64,000 bases of DNA from Paraferrimonas haliotis (GTDB taxonomy: Bacteria > Pseudomonadota > Gammaproteobacteria > Enterobacterales > Shewanellaceae): the NCBI RefSeq assembly GCF_002282895.1, contig NZ_NRRB01000003.1, positions 310,001 through 374,000 on the forward strand. Direction: 5' to 3'. The notes beneath the pieces were generated by a model. That model searched no databases, was not told the DNA's origin, and worked only from the letters and a program-made list of their open reading frames with translations. Of this stretch, positions 36,432 through 45,626 are shown in pieces. A program made the translations under genes and the position numbers. Position 1 is the stretch's first letter. Each line of letters starts with the position of its first letter.

Positions 36432-37643
36432 TTATTTTGAATAAGCTGCAGGCATGTTTTTTTTGTGCTGATAACGCTTGCGCAGTTGGTCTTGTCGGCT
36501 TTCTAGAGACACCTTATCGCCATTAATCCAAAGACCGTTTAAGCCACTGCTATAATCAAAGGGGTCGGCACTCCAAAGGGCTAAATCCGCTCGCTTCCCC
36601 ACAGCTATTTCGCCGGCATTAATACCAAATATCTGCGCCGGCGTTGCCGTTACGGCTTTTAACGCCTGAGCGTGCTCTACCCCATTGGCCACTGAATTAC
36701 CGGCTAGATAGCGTAAGCGTTTTAAGTTGTGCGCAGAAACCCCGGTGTAACCCACTTCAACCCCTGCTTGCATAAGCCTTGATGCGTTGTTGAGGCTGGC
36801 GGACAAGGTATCGAAACTGGTGGGCAGATTGCTCATCGGATCCATAAGCACAGGCACCTCGGCTTGAGCGATTTGCTGCTTAACCTTCACCGCTTCAACT
36901 GCGCCGACTAACACTAGGTTAAGCTTTGGATGCGATTGAGTCAGCTTAAGTACTTGAATGATGTCCGCTGCTCGGTTGACTTCAACCAGCAGAGGCAGAC
37001 GTCCATTAACCAACTCATAAGCCACTTTAGTCTCATCATCCGCTTCGTCAAGATTAGCACTTGCGCCATCGGCTAAGGTCGAAGTTAAGGTCTTAAGGGC
37101 ACTGGCTCGAGAGCTGTCTTCCATGGCGCCAATAGCCGCTAGCACGCCAATATTCGTATGAGTGACGCTATTATCAAATTGCCCAGTCAACTGAACGCTA
37201 AACAGCTGTCCTTGAAATACACTGTCGTGCCCTGAAGGTCGAACAATACTGGTGGTAATGCCCCCTTGACGAGCATATCCGAGTAACGCTGACTTAGGGT
37301 TATAGGCGGTATACGGTGCGAAACCAATGCCCGTTTCCTTCTGCCTATCATCGCGTGTCTCTGGCACCATGCCCACCTCTGACAGCCCCAGCGCATTAAG
37401 CGGCGCAATCAGACCCGGCGTTAAAATCATGCCTTTACCACTCACCCGCTCATCAACCTTAAGCTGTGCAGGATTGATGGCGCTAATCATGCCATCGGTA
37501 ACCACAACCGTGGCGTTTTCCATAGCCGGTTGCTGACCATTTGCGGCGATAGTTACCTCAGTAATCGCAAAGGTCTTGGCTAACACCGTTGAGCTCATTA
37601 AAGACAGAGCTAGGGCCACTGAATTTATAGTCATTGCTTTCAT
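36432..37643 (-). CDS. Exported amidohydrolase-family protein lacking the HxH metal motif
   Basis: 403 residues with a signal peptide (about 1-22, ending VLA). Overall amidohydrolase layout: N-terminal beta-sandwich, PGLI at the entry to the barrel, and C-terminal VGKRADLALWSADPFDYS typical of the family. But the segment after PGLI reads APLNALGLSEVG, where active members have DxHxH, so the first two metal ligands are gone. No later run of metal ligands is obvious. It is probably a pseudoenzyme acting as partner of the intact homologue 9 bases upstream in the same operon, or it uses a different chemistry. Pairs of this kind may form heterodimers; that is inference. Confidence 0.82.
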   Translation of the reverse strand: MKAMTINSVALALSLMSSTVLAKTFAITEVTIAANGQQPAMENATVVVTDGMISAINPAQLKVDERVSGKGMILTPGLIAPLNALGLSEVGMVPETRDDRQKETGIGFAPYTAYNPKSALLGYARQGGITTSIVRPSGHDSVFQGQLFSVQLTGQFDNSVTHTNIGVLAAIGAMEDSSRASALKTLTSTLADGASANLDEADDETKVAYELVNGRLPLLVEVNRAADIIQVLKLTQSHPKLNLVLVGAVEAVKVKQQIAQAEVPVLMDPMSNLPTSFDTLSASLNNASRLMQAGVEVGYTGVSAHNLKRLRYLAGNSVANGVEHAQALKAVTATPAQIFGINAGEIAVGKRADLALWSADPFDYSSGLNGLWINGDKVSLESRQDQLRKRYQHKKNMPAAYSK

Positions 37644-37652
37644 GATATGTCC

Positions 37653-39035
37653 CTATTCTCGTCCTAGTAAAAAGTCGCTGTTGGCTTGGTAGGCGTTATC
37701 GTTGCGGTCGTATACTTTTGCCCCGTCAACAAACACTTGTTGCGCTTGGGCATAGACGCTGAAGGGGTTTTGATTCCAAAGCACCACGTCGGCGGCTTTA
37801 TTCACTTCCAGAGAGCCGGTTTGCTTACTAATTCCTAGCGAAATGGCAGCATTACTGGTAATCCATTTAATGGCGTGTTCCGGTGAAATGTTGAAGCCAT
37901 TGCGATTGCCATTGGCCATGATCTTTGCCGCTTCTTGGTTAAGGCGTTGAATGGTGTCACCAGAGTCGGAATGAACAATGGCACAGGAGTTTTTAACCGC
38001 ATCGACAATGGCAACGTTTTCATCGATGCCATCAAGCGCTTCCATTTTAAAGCCCCACCAGTCTGGCCACATGGCTGCACAGTTTCGATTTTCAGCTAAC
38101 AAGTCGGCAATTTTGTATGCTTCAACAGCATGATGGAAGGTACCGGAGTGGTAACCAAACTCTTTGCCTAAATCAATCATCATTGCCATCTCTTCAGCTT
38201 TGTAACAATGGTTATGGATTAAAATATCCCCTTCCAAAGCCCCTTTTAGAGTATCCAGCTGAATATTACGTTGCGGTGCAGTCGGATTGAGCCCTGCAGA
38301 GTAGTCCGCTTCGTACTTATCCCAGTCCCGCTTGTATTCAACCGCTAAGCTCCATGCCTCACGATAGCCCGCCATATTGCCCATACGAGTTTGTGGTGCT
38401 TGTTTACGAGAGCCGTACAGTCGTTTTGGGTTTTCTCCACAGGCCATTTTTAGACCGTAAGGCGCATCTGGAAACTTCATACCTTGCATGGTAGTCGAGG
38501 GTACATTTTTTAAAGTAACACCGCGCCCGCCAATCAGATTGGCCGAGCCGGGTAGAATTTGCAGAGTGGTTACCCCACCCGCCCGAGCGGTATTAAATCC
38601 TGGATCTACAGGCCATACACTGTGCTCGGCCCAAACCTCAGCTGTAATCGGATGACTCATTTCATTACCATCAGCGTGTACTTTTACACTCGGCGACGGA
38701 TAAACACCTAAATGACTGTGTACATCAATAATCCCTGGCGTAATCCACTGCCCTTTTGCGTCAACTTCAATGGCATCTTGAGCCTCAAACTCAGTGCCTA
38801 TAGCGAGAATTTTTCCATCCGAAATGAGCAAATTGGCGTTATCTAAGCGATTACCTAAGCCATCGAGAATGGTGGCATTCTTAAATAAGATTCTCTGTTG
38901 TGGCAAAGCTTGATAAGTGCTTGGATATGGGTTTGGATTAATTTGTACTTTTTCAGCTTGATTGACTTTGGGCTGACAGCCTAGCACGGCCGCACAAATT
39001 CCAACCGCAACGGTGGATAGCAACAGGCGTTTCAT
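37653..39035 (-). CDS. Amidohydrolase-family lipoprotein (metal-dependent hydrolase)
   Basis: 460 residues. Signal with lipobox ICAAVLGC, lipidated Cys at about residue 20. Metal-dependent amidohydrolase fold with an intact entry motif PGIIDVHSHLG (HxH at about 102-104), HNHCYKAEEM and GTFHHAVEAYK on barrel strands, and HSDSGD near the end with the catalytic Asp. Closest in style to imidazolonepropionase/peptidase-like amidohydrolases. Exact substrate unknown, perhaps cyclic or N-acyl peptides. The cysteine anchor places it at the periplasmic membrane face. Cotranscribed with the HxH-less homologue. Confidence 0.85.
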   Translation of the reverse strand: MKRLLLSTVAVGICAAVLGCQPKVNQAEKVQINPNPYPSTYQALPQQRILFKNATILDGLGNRLDNANLLISDGKILAIGTEFEAQDAIEVDAKGQWITPGIIDVHSHLGVYPSPSVKVHADGNEMSHPITAEVWAEHSVWPVDPGFNTARAGGVTTLQILPGSANLIGGRGVTLKNVPSTTMQGMKFPDAPYGLKMACGENPKRLYGSRKQAPQTRMGNMAGYREAWSLAVEYKRDWDKYEADYSAGLNPTAPQRNIQLDTLKGALEGDILIHNHCYKAEEMAMMIDLGKEFGYHSGTFHHAVEAYKIADLLAENRNCAAMWPDWWGFKMEALDGIDENVAIVDAVKNSCAIVHSDSGDTIQRLNQEAAKIMANGNRNGFNISPEHAIKWITSNAAISLGISKQTGSLEVNKAADVVLWNQNPFSVYAQAQQVFVDGAKVYDRNDNAYQANSDFLLGRE

Positions 39036-39284
39036 ATAGCTTCCCTACTGTAATGGCAAGATATTATTATTAAATGTTAGCTTCAGGTTAACAAAGGCAA
39101 GGTCTCTGCCTCAATAGACTTTTCCATTAGAGACGTAAACAAATGTAAATGGGTTATTGCCGTCCTATCTTGTTCACTCACGAACAACTGTGTTTCATAT
39201 TGCTGTTTTGGGCACTGACCGCATTGAATTTCCGCTGTCGAATCGGCATAGTGCGCGCAACATTCATTCACTCATGGGCTCGTT

Positions 39285-39698
39285 ATGCGCAAACTCGACT
39301 TAGATTTTATCTTCAACGGCACAGTAGACGAGCCCCATGAAACGAGTTTGTCAGATGATGCTGAGTTTTGTGAGTTTCTTGAAGAAACACTGTGTAAGCA
39401 GCGCGAAATAGCCGTAGATGTGGTGATGACTCGCTTGAAGCGATCCAATGCCAACGTTATAAAGTTGGCGGAGAATGTTCATATAAATGCTTCTCCTGCG
39501 CTGATTCGTCAGTATTTGCAAAGTCAGTTCGAGGGTTTGCTCATAGGTCCCAAAGGTAAACTGAGAGCCGAGCAAGCGTGGCGGGCTCTGGGTAATTATC
39601 AAAACGAACAATTGCTGAATCAAAAGTGTGACAATCTTGCTGTTCACATTAAAACGGCCTTTAACAATATCATCAATTGCCAAGTCGCCTGTCACTAG
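39285..39698 (+). CDS. Hypothetical cytosolic protein
   Basis: 137 residues, no signal peptide or membrane helix, predicted mostly helical, with an acidic N-terminal third and four cysteines. Starts MRKLDLDFIFNGT. The ribosome binding site is weak. I do not recognise it. The plus-strand frame is preferred over the overlapping minus-strand open frame because its composition is protein-like, whereas the reverse frame has an irregular mixture of residues. No functional context: amidohydrolases upstream on the other strand, the tiny membrane peptide gene downstream. Confidence 0.5.
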   Translation: MRKLDLDFIFNGTVDEPHETSLSDDAEFCEFLEETLCKQREIAVDVVMTRLKRSNANVIKLAENVHINASPALIRQYLQSQFEGLLIGPKGKLRAEQAWRALGNYQNEQLLNQKCDNLAVHIKTAFNNIINCQVACH

Positions 39699-39748
39699 AG
39701 CTTACCCACATCACTTATTTAGAAAAGCCTAAAAAAGCGCATAAAAAT

Positions 39749-39790
39749 ACGATCTAAATCAATATTTAGTCATGAAATTGCTTTTAGTAT
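39749..39790 (+). promoter_or_regulatory. Possible FNR-type promoter of the 27-residue peptide gene
   Basis: ACGATCTAAATCAA (39749-39762) fits TTGAT-N4-ATCAA with a perfect right half and 3 of 5 in the left. A -10 candidate TAGTAT lies at 39785-39790, which would put the start point about 41 bases from the site centre, the class II FNR position. Pattern-based only. Confidence 0.35.
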
Positions 39791-39851
39791 GGTTGTTAAG
39801 GGGTGGACAAAATATCACCACCTTGGAAATACTAGCGACCAAGGAGCATTT

Positions 39852-39935
39852 ATGACTTTTCTAAGCAAATATTCAGAACTAATCGTTATTTTTGCCGCCA
39901 TTGTTGGGCTTGCTGTCTGGACATCTCTTGCCTAA
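39852..39935 (+). CDS. 27-residue single-helix membrane peptide
   Basis: 28 codons including TAA, start MTFLSKYSEL, then one hydrophobic helix (about 9-26: LIVIFAAIVGLAVWTSLA). An ideal AAGGAG lies five bases before the ATG, and a strong terminator starts about 30 bases after the stop, so the reading frame sits in its own complete transcription unit. Such peptides are often accessory subunits of respiratory oxidases or small regulators of membrane complexes. I do not recognise this one by sequence. Too short for normal gene callers. Confidence 0.65.
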   Translation: MTFLSKYSELIVIFAAIVGLAVWTSLA

Positions 39936-39963
39936 ACCAACGGGTCAGTCATGATAGCCGCTT

Positions 39964-39990
39964 AAACCCAGGTCGATCCTGGGTTTTTTA
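39964..39990 (+). terminator. Terminator after the 27-residue peptide gene
   Basis: AAACCCAGG (39964-39972... arm) pairs with CCTGGGTTT (39978-39986), followed by further T. Confidence 0.8.
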
Positions 39991-40011
39991 TGCATAAAAT
40001 TTCTTAAATAC

Positions 40012-40044
40012 AAAAAAAACGCTCAAGCAAAGCTTGAGCGTTTT
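40012..40044 (-). terminator. Terminator of the TonB-dependent receptor gene
   Basis: CGCTCAAG (40020-40027) and CTTGAGCG (40033-40040). On the minus strand the hairpin is followed by eight T. It lies 18 bases past the receptor stop codon. Confidence 0.85.
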
Positions 40045-40061
40045 ATGGACACTAGGTCAAT

Positions 40062-43000
40062 TTAGAATACGTAGCGTACGCCAACTTTAAGCTGCCAAGC
40101 AGACTTGTTGATGTCGTAAGTATTCCAAGTTTGGGTTTCAAGGCTGTCTTGACCAAACGGAACTGAGTAGGTGTACACACCAGTGTTTGGATCATAGTCA
40201 TGGTCAACCAATACGCGGCTGTTGAATGACTGATAACGAACTTTACCCCAGTTATCGTTTACTAGGTTAAGAACGTTCTTAACGTCGAAGTAAACAACAC
40301 CTTTGTGCTCAGCAGTGAATCCTGGTACTTCTTGAGTGAAGCGGAAGTCCAACTGGTGAATCCAAGGCTGGTTTGAGGTGCCTTTTGGAATGATTTGACC
40401 GGCGTATTTACCTAGGCCTAATTCATTTACCGCTTTCATGAAGTCTTCATAAGTTAAACCACCACCGAAGGCAACGTTTGGATCGTTTTCATCAGTCGGG
40501 ATGTACGGTAGGTATGAATTAGAGTTGGCATAACCGCTTTGGTCACCCAAACCTTGGTCACGGAACGAGCCCATTACCCAAGACAATGGACGCCCTTGGC
40601 GCACATCGTAGAACAAGTTAAAGCCAGTCTTGTAACCGTCAAACATCTCAGTATCGTAGCCACCGGTTAGGGTAAAGCGGTGTGGCGTTTCGTAGTAACC
40701 TGGGCCCATAGAGGTACCGTTACGGTCATACTGTACTAGAGAGTATTGGTAGTTAGAGCGAGCGGTAGAAGAAGAGCCTTGGTTACCTTCGCTGATCTTG
40801 TTCCAAGCGTATACACCGCGGAAACGGAAGCCGTTGTCCCAGTTTTTCGCCAATGACAAGCTGATGTTTTGGCTGCGGCCATCTTCTTCAGCATTGGTCA
40901 ATAGCAAGTCTGAACGGTTAGTGTTACCACCTTGACCGTTATTCGCTAATGGATCCCATGTTTCGTATACCACACGACCGGTGCCATCAACGCCCACTTC
41001 GCGGCGAGACAGGTCTATCCAACGTAAATCATTTTCACGTTCAATGTGCAGGTACTCACCAGAGAATGCCCACATATCACCTAGGAAACCAAAGTCTAAC
41101 TCTGCGTCGAAGCCGATGCTTGCGCGCCAATCAGAAGACACTTTAAAGTTTGGATCAATCGCATTCACATCTCCGTCACCGCCAACTAAGCCGTCGGTTG
41201 CTTCTTGTGGAGGCATGGAAAAATCAGGCATGCCCCAAGCTGGATCCCATCCGCCTTGGTGCGTTAGCAAGGTAGAGCCGTCGTTAGAGAAACTGTTTGA
41301 TACCCAAACATTTGGTGTACCGCCAGAGAAGCGACCAATACCGCCGCGCAATGACCACTCATCGTTGATGAAGTATTTAAAGCCAATACGAGGAAGGATT
41401 AAATCTTGTCCGTCTAAGGTTTCTGCGTTAGAGAAGCCATAACGGTCGACGAAGTTTTGGTTGGTAGTAGGGCTATCACCCATGGTAATGCGCTCATAGC
41501 GAATACCAAAGGTTAAATCCAAGTCCATGTTTACAGCCCACGCATCTTCTAAGAACAACGCGGTGGTTTGCATGTTGAACTTGGCACCCAACTTAGAAGG
41601 GTCGCCAGATTTATGGTTGGCGTAATCGAAGTCACGAACGATGCCTTTTTCAAAATCTTCAAGGCTTGCGAACTCCCAAGTACCCTTAGCATGACGAGCA
41701 TAGAGGTTATATACATCTAGGCTGTTGTGCTGAATACCCGCGGTTAACTCATGGTCACCCATTAGGTAGTTGGCAACCGCACGAATTTCAAGATTTTGGT
41801 TATCGAGTTCGTTGGCGTGGCTGTTTTCTTCGGTACCTGCGTAGATGCTGTTACGATCCGGCAAAGAAATTTGGATAGAGCCAAGATTGTTCGCCGTTAC
41901 CGGGTCACGACGTGTGGTGTTATCTTTGTAAGCCACTTTCAATTCAGTATTGAAGTTTGAACTCCAATCTGAGTACAAGTTAAATGCGTACGACTCTAGT
42001 GTCTCGGCTTTGTTACGCCAGTAGGTCGATAAATTGATTCGGTAATCGTCTTCGGTTACACCTTGAGTAATGTTACCGTCGGTTTTTTGGTAGGTTAACG
42101 AGGCACGATGATCATCAGTCACGTTCCAGTCAATTTTAGCCAAGATTTTTTCATCTTTTTCAACTGGCTTATCGTTCCAAGAACCTAAGTTATTCAAACC
42201 GTATACGTCTTTAGCGATGCGATTAAATTCATCGATTTGATCTTGGGTAATTTTAGTATCATTTGGTGCGCCTGCTCCAGCAGGGCCCCACTGAACACTT
42301 TGTGGCGAGTCAAAGTTTTCGTAAGAACCAAAGAAAAACAACTTATCTTTGATGATAGGAAGGCCAATAGAACCACCCCAGGTTGTTTCTTCAAAGTCTT
42401 GAGAGATTTGAGCGCCAGTATCTTGGTTAGTACCTTTACCTGCTAGCGAGTCACCGGTGTACTCGTAGAATACCGAGCCTTTAACTTCGTTAGTACCGGA
42501 CTTAGTAACGGCGTTGATCTGAGCGCCAGAGAAACCGCCGTAGGCCGCAGAGAAAGGTGAGACGTTCAGTGCAACACTTTCAACCGCTTCAATAGAAATC
42601 GGGGAGCGTTGAGTTGGGTAACCGTTAGAGTTCAAACCGAAATCATCGTTTTGTTGAACACCGTCAACAACGAAGGTATTGAAACGTGGGTTTAAACCAG
42701 CGACAGAAAGGGAAACACCGTCTTCACCAACAACCGCAAATGGGTTTTGGCGAATAACGTCTTTAAGGTCACGGCTGATGCCCGGTGCATTGGCGATATC
42801 TTGTGCACCGAATTCACTATTACTGCCAGCACCTTGCAAAGTCATGGCGCTACCAACAACAGCAATTCGTTCAATGTTGGCACTTGCTGGCTCTAGCGTA
42901 CGGTTGAAACGCAACACTTCACCTAAGTTTAGGTAAACGTTTTCAGCCATGTCATCTTGATATTCATCAGAGTCAATGACAATGGTGTATGGTCCACCTA

Positions 43001-43235
43001 CGCGCAAACCACGCGCGTTAAACGCACCTTGCTCGTTAACTGGGATTTCAGTGACGGTACCGGTTGGACCGTGGATGATGGTAATTTTTGCGTCGGTAAC
43101 TGCGGCGCCAGATGAACTAACAATTTGACCACGAATGGTCGAAGCGGTTTCGCTCGCGAACGATGGAAGTGATACACCCAGTGCAAGACAAGTCGCTAAC
43201 GCGAGTTGGCTCAGGCGTTTATTTCCCTTAGTCAT
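40062..43235 (-). CDS. Oar-like TonB-dependent outer-membrane receptor
   Basis: 1057 residues. Signal peptide about 1-28 (ending SFA). A carboxypeptidase-regulatory-like beta-sandwich (about 32-112: TIRGQIVSSSGAAV ... GEVLRFNRTLEP) precedes the plug (about 125-250, with NPFAVVGEDGVSLSVAG and FVVDGVQQND) and a large barrel ending VGVRYVF. No canonical long TonB box is obvious. Oar-type receptors of Alteromonadales and Myxococcus are linked to uptake or secretion of proteinaceous material and often accompany exported proteases or nucleases. An S1/P1 nuclease is divergent here. Single-gene unit with its own terminator. Substrate unknown. Confidence 0.9.
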   Translation of the reverse strand: MTKGNKRLSQLALATCLALGVSLPSFASETASTIRGQIVSSSGAAVTDAKITIIHGPTGTVTEIPVNEQGAFNARGLRVGGPYTIVIDSDEYQDDMAENVYLNLGEVLRFNRTLEPASANIERIAVVGSAMTLQGAGSNSEFGAQDIANAPGISRDLKDVIRQNPFAVVGEDGVSLSVAGLNPRFNTFVVDGVQQNDDFGLNSNGYPTQRSPISIEAVESVALNVSPFSAAYGGFSGAQINAVTKSGTNEVKGSVFYEYTGDSLAGKGTNQDTGAQISQDFEETTWGGSIGLPIIKDKLFFFGSYENFDSPQSVQWGPAGAGAPNDTKITQDQIDEFNRIAKDVYGLNNLGSWNDKPVEKDEKILAKIDWNVTDDHRASLTYQKTDGNITQGVTEDDYRINLSTYWRNKAETLESYAFNLYSDWSSNFNTELKVAYKDNTTRRDPVTANNLGSIQISLPDRNSIYAGTEENSHANELDNQNLEIRAVANYLMGDHELTAGIQHNSLDVYNLYARHAKGTWEFASLEDFEKGIVRDFDYANHKSGDPSKLGAKFNMQTTALFLEDAWAVNMDLDLTFGIRYERITMGDSPTTNQNFVDRYGFSNAETLDGQDLILPRIGFKYFINDEWSLRGGIGRFSGGTPNVWVSNSFSNDGSTLLTHQGGWDPAWGMPDFSMPPQEATDGLVGGDGDVNAIDPNFKVSSDWRASIGFDAELDFGFLGDMWAFSGEYLHIERENDLRWIDLSRREVGVDGTGRVVYETWDPLANNGQGGNTNRSDLLLTNAEEDGRSQNISLSLAKNWDNGFRFRGVYAWNKISEGNQGSSSTARSNYQYSLVQYDRNGTSMGPGYYETPHRFTLTGGYDTEMFDGYKTGFNLFYDVRQGRPLSWVMGSFRDQGLGDQSGYANSNSYLPYIPTDENDPNVAFGGGLTYEDFMKAVNELGLGKYAGQIIPKGTSNQPWIHQLDFRFTQEVPGFTAEHKGVVYFDVKNVLNLVNDNWGKVRYQSFNSRVLVDHDYDPNTGVYTYSVPFGQDSLETQTWNTYDINKSAWQLKVGVRYVF

Positions 43236-43705
43236 AATTCTCTACCCTAACAGTGAAAAGACTCTTATTTATTGGAATAATAGTTGCACTTTTGTAACCA
43301 AGGCGTGATTTTGTTAATCAAACCTAAACCCTAAGTTACGGCGCGTAGAATTTAGCAGAGGAAGTGTTACAAAACAATGACAAGAATCAATAGTTTGATC
43401 CGCCTCTAGAAACAGAAGAAGTACATTAGCCATAACTGTTATATATTTGTTATAGTGTTATCTTAACTTAATTTTTTTTACCCCAGCCAAAACAGCTCTA
43501 TCCCTTTGATTTAATTCACCATTAATCAACAAAACCCTTTAAACAACACAAATAACAGTTGTAAAACATTGTCGATTCGATTACCACTTGAGCAAATCAC
43601 ACTTTTTGTAGCCCAATAAAAAAATGGCAAAAAGCTAGGTTTAAAATACAATTTCTCAACCAAAACCTAACAATATAAATACAATTTACCGTCATAGAGG
43701 TCGAT
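43236..43705. other. 470-base divergent control region, no gene
   Basis: A/T-rich spacer between the TonB receptor and the S1/P1 nuclease. I see no convincing open frame. It contains the palindrome ATAACTGTTAT (43432-43442), followed by further GTTATA/GTGTTATC copies to about 43465, which could be a regulator site. Promoters for both genes must lie here, but I cannot assign them with confidence. Confidence 0.4.
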
Positions 43706-44497
43706 ATGAAAAAAATAACATTAGCAACCCTGGCATTGACCATTTCTGCATTTAGTAGCGGTGTGTTGGCTTGGGGACAAACCGGTCATCGCATTGTTGC
43801 GGAAATTGGAGAAAACCAATTGAACGACAAAGCTAGGGCCGCCATCGCTGAAATTGTAGGCGAACAAAAGCTAGCCATATTGTCGACCTGGCCTGACGAG
43901 ATTCGCTCAGACACCAAGTATCCGCAAACATTTCCATGGCATTATGTGTCTATTAACGACGACGAATCTGTGTATGATTTTCATAACCGCAGTGATAAAG
44001 GCGATGTGTTAGAAGCGCTTTATCGCTTTGAAAAGAAGTTGCGTGATCCGAAATTATCTCAACAACAAAAATGGCAGGCACTGTCTTTTTACATTCACTT
44101 TGTTGGCGATATCCATCAACCCCTGCACGTGGGTAACCGTCACGACAGAGGCGGTAATAACGTCAAAGTAAAATGGTTCGGTGTAGACAGCAATTTGCAC
44201 CGAGTTTGGGATTCACAAATGATCGATGCCTACGGCCTTAGCTACACGGAATATGTCGACTTTTTGTCAATAGTACCTAAAGATGTGCAACAGCAATGGG
44301 CGAAAAACAGCTACGAAGATTGGGCCAACGAGTCTAAAAATATGCGCGAGAAAGTCTATAAGCTTGAACAGAATCGCAAAGGCGAAGACGATTTGGGATA
44401 CAAATACGGTTATTGGAATCGCCCCGATATGGAGAAACGCTTGCAGCAAGCAGGCTATCGACTCGGCGCCAAACTCAACGAAATTTTTGGTCAATAG
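43706..44497 (+). CDS. S1/P1-family zinc nuclease, exported
   Basis: 263 residues. Signal peptide 1-22 ends VLA, so the mature protein starts WGQTGH. This gives W1 and H6 exactly as in nuclease P1, where the N-terminal Trp amine binds zinc. Other trinuclear zinc ligands: Asp in WPDEIRSD, His in FPWHYVSI, His/Asp/His in HFVGDIHQPLH, and His/Asp in LHRVWD. Degrades single-stranded DNA and RNA and removes 3' phosphates, here in the periplasm or medium. A GAGGTCG site precedes the ATG. Convergent with nagX, 4 bases apart. Confidence 0.93.
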   Translation: MKKITLATLALTISAFSSGVLAWGQTGHRIVAEIGENQLNDKARAAIAEIVGEQKLAILSTWPDEIRSDTKYPQTFPWHYVSINDDESVYDFHNRSDKGDVLEALYRFEKKLRDPKLSQQQKWQALSFYIHFVGDIHQPLHVGNRHDRGGNNVKVKWFGVDSNLHRVWDSQMIDAYGLSYTEYVDFLSIVPKDVQQQWAKNSYEDWANESKNMREKVYKLEQNRKGEDDLGYKYGYWNRPDMEKRLQQAGYRLGAKLNEIFGQ

Positions 44498-44501
44498 CGA
44501 A

Positions 44502-45626
44502 TCAGACTTTAACGAAAACTCGGTGTAAATATAGCCACCGCAAGAACAAGATTTGCAACAGCAGCACGGCACTCACGCTGGCCAGCTGCTGTTGCGCATC
44601 TGGCCACGAGGCAATCCAATGACCAATAAAACTGTTGGCTAGATACCCCCAATCCATCCAAGCTGTGAGCAAATAAATTAAGATGGCATTGGTACCAATA
44701 TAGAAAAACGGTTTTGCCCAAGCGGTCACCTGCCAGCCGTCCACAATGGCATAAAACACAGCAAACAAGATGACACTCCAGCCAATAGTCATTAGGCTAA
44801 AGCTACCAGTCCACAACGTTTTGTTGATGGGAATAATGACTGAGGCTAGCCACGCAAGCGCAATCAGCGCAGCGCCGACAATCAACAACACACCCGCCTG
44901 ACGAACTATGGTGTTGTTGTTCGATTGAATCCAACGCCCCAAACACACGCCTGCGAGCGCATTAATAATGGCCCCTAGGGTTGAAAAAATGCCCTCTGGG
45001 TCCAGCGGCTTATTTTGGTAGGTGATGCCTATTAAAAAATGTTGATCAAACCAGGTATTCCAACTGCCGGTTTCACTGAACAAGCCAGCGCTGTAACCGG
45101 GAACCGGAATCACGCTCTGCCAAACGCTGTAACCAATAAGCAGCAACCAAGGTAAGCGCCATTGCCATCGCACAGGACAATGCCAGACCACCATAGCAGC
45201 AACAAACCAAGCTAACCCAATACGCCCTAGCACGCTGGCAAAACGTACCTCTTCAAGACGGGTGGGTAAGCCAGTTCCCCAACCGTGGTTGTACAAAACC
45301 CCTAGCGCCAATAGCAACATCAACCGCACTACGGCCTTACGATAAATAGGTACCCGCGCGACCCAAGGTAAGTCGTTAATCGACTTAGCGCTTAACCCTA
45401 AGGTTACGCCCGAAATGAAAATAAACAGAGGAAATATTAAGTCGTAAGCTCTAAAGCCATGCCATTGGGCATGATGCATGTGGGTATTGGCAATATCAAA
45501 CACGGTGAATCCAGTCAGCACAAACAGCGGCAGAAACAAGGCTTCAGCACCCATGATCCAAATCATGTCGAAACCTCGAAGCGCGTCTAACGATGCCAAC
45601 CGTTTCTTAGGATTATCTGTCGCCAT
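44502..45626 (-). CDS. nagX: NagX, transmembrane protein of GlcNAc utilisation
   Basis: 374 residues from the ATG at 45626, which overlaps the nagA stop by 14 bases. About ten transmembrane helices. Opens with KRLASLDALRGFDMIWIMG and has FPLFIFISGVTLGLS, the signature of the DUF5009/heparan-alpha-glucosaminide N-acetyltransferase-like family. In Shewanella NagX belongs to the chitin/GlcNAc regulon, and its biochemical role (sugar transport or acetyl transfer across the inner membrane) is unsettled. Last gene of the nagK-nagB-nagA-nagX unit. Confidence 0.85.
   Translation of the reverse strand: MATDNPKKRLASLDALRGFDMIWIMGAEALFLPLFVLTGFTVFDIANTHMHHAQWHGFRAYDLIFPLFIFISGVTLGLSAKSINDLPWVARVPIYRKAVVRLMLLLALGVLYNHGWGTGLPTRLEEVRFASVLGRIGLAWFVAAMVVWHCPVRWQWRLPWLLLIGYSVWQSVIPVPGYSAGLFSETGSWNTWFDQHFLIGITYQNKPLDPEGIFSTLGAIINALAGVCLGRWIQSNNNTIVRQAGVLLIVGAALIALAWLASVIIPINKTLWTGSFSLMTIGWSVILFAVFYAIVDGWQVTAWAKPFFYIGTNAILIYLLTAWMDWGYLANSFIGHWIASWPDAQQQLASVSAVLLLQILFLRWLYLHRVFVKV

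Noticed and set aside
39083..39271. 62-residue minus-strand open frame (starts MNECCAHYADS) in the gap after the amidohydrolase lipoprotein
   Set aside because: No good ribosome site and no recognisable pattern. Cys-rich start is suggestive but not enough.
39351..39695. 114-residue minus-strand frame opposite the 137-residue gene
   Set aside because: Irregular composition typical of an antisense shadow. The plus frame looks more like protein.
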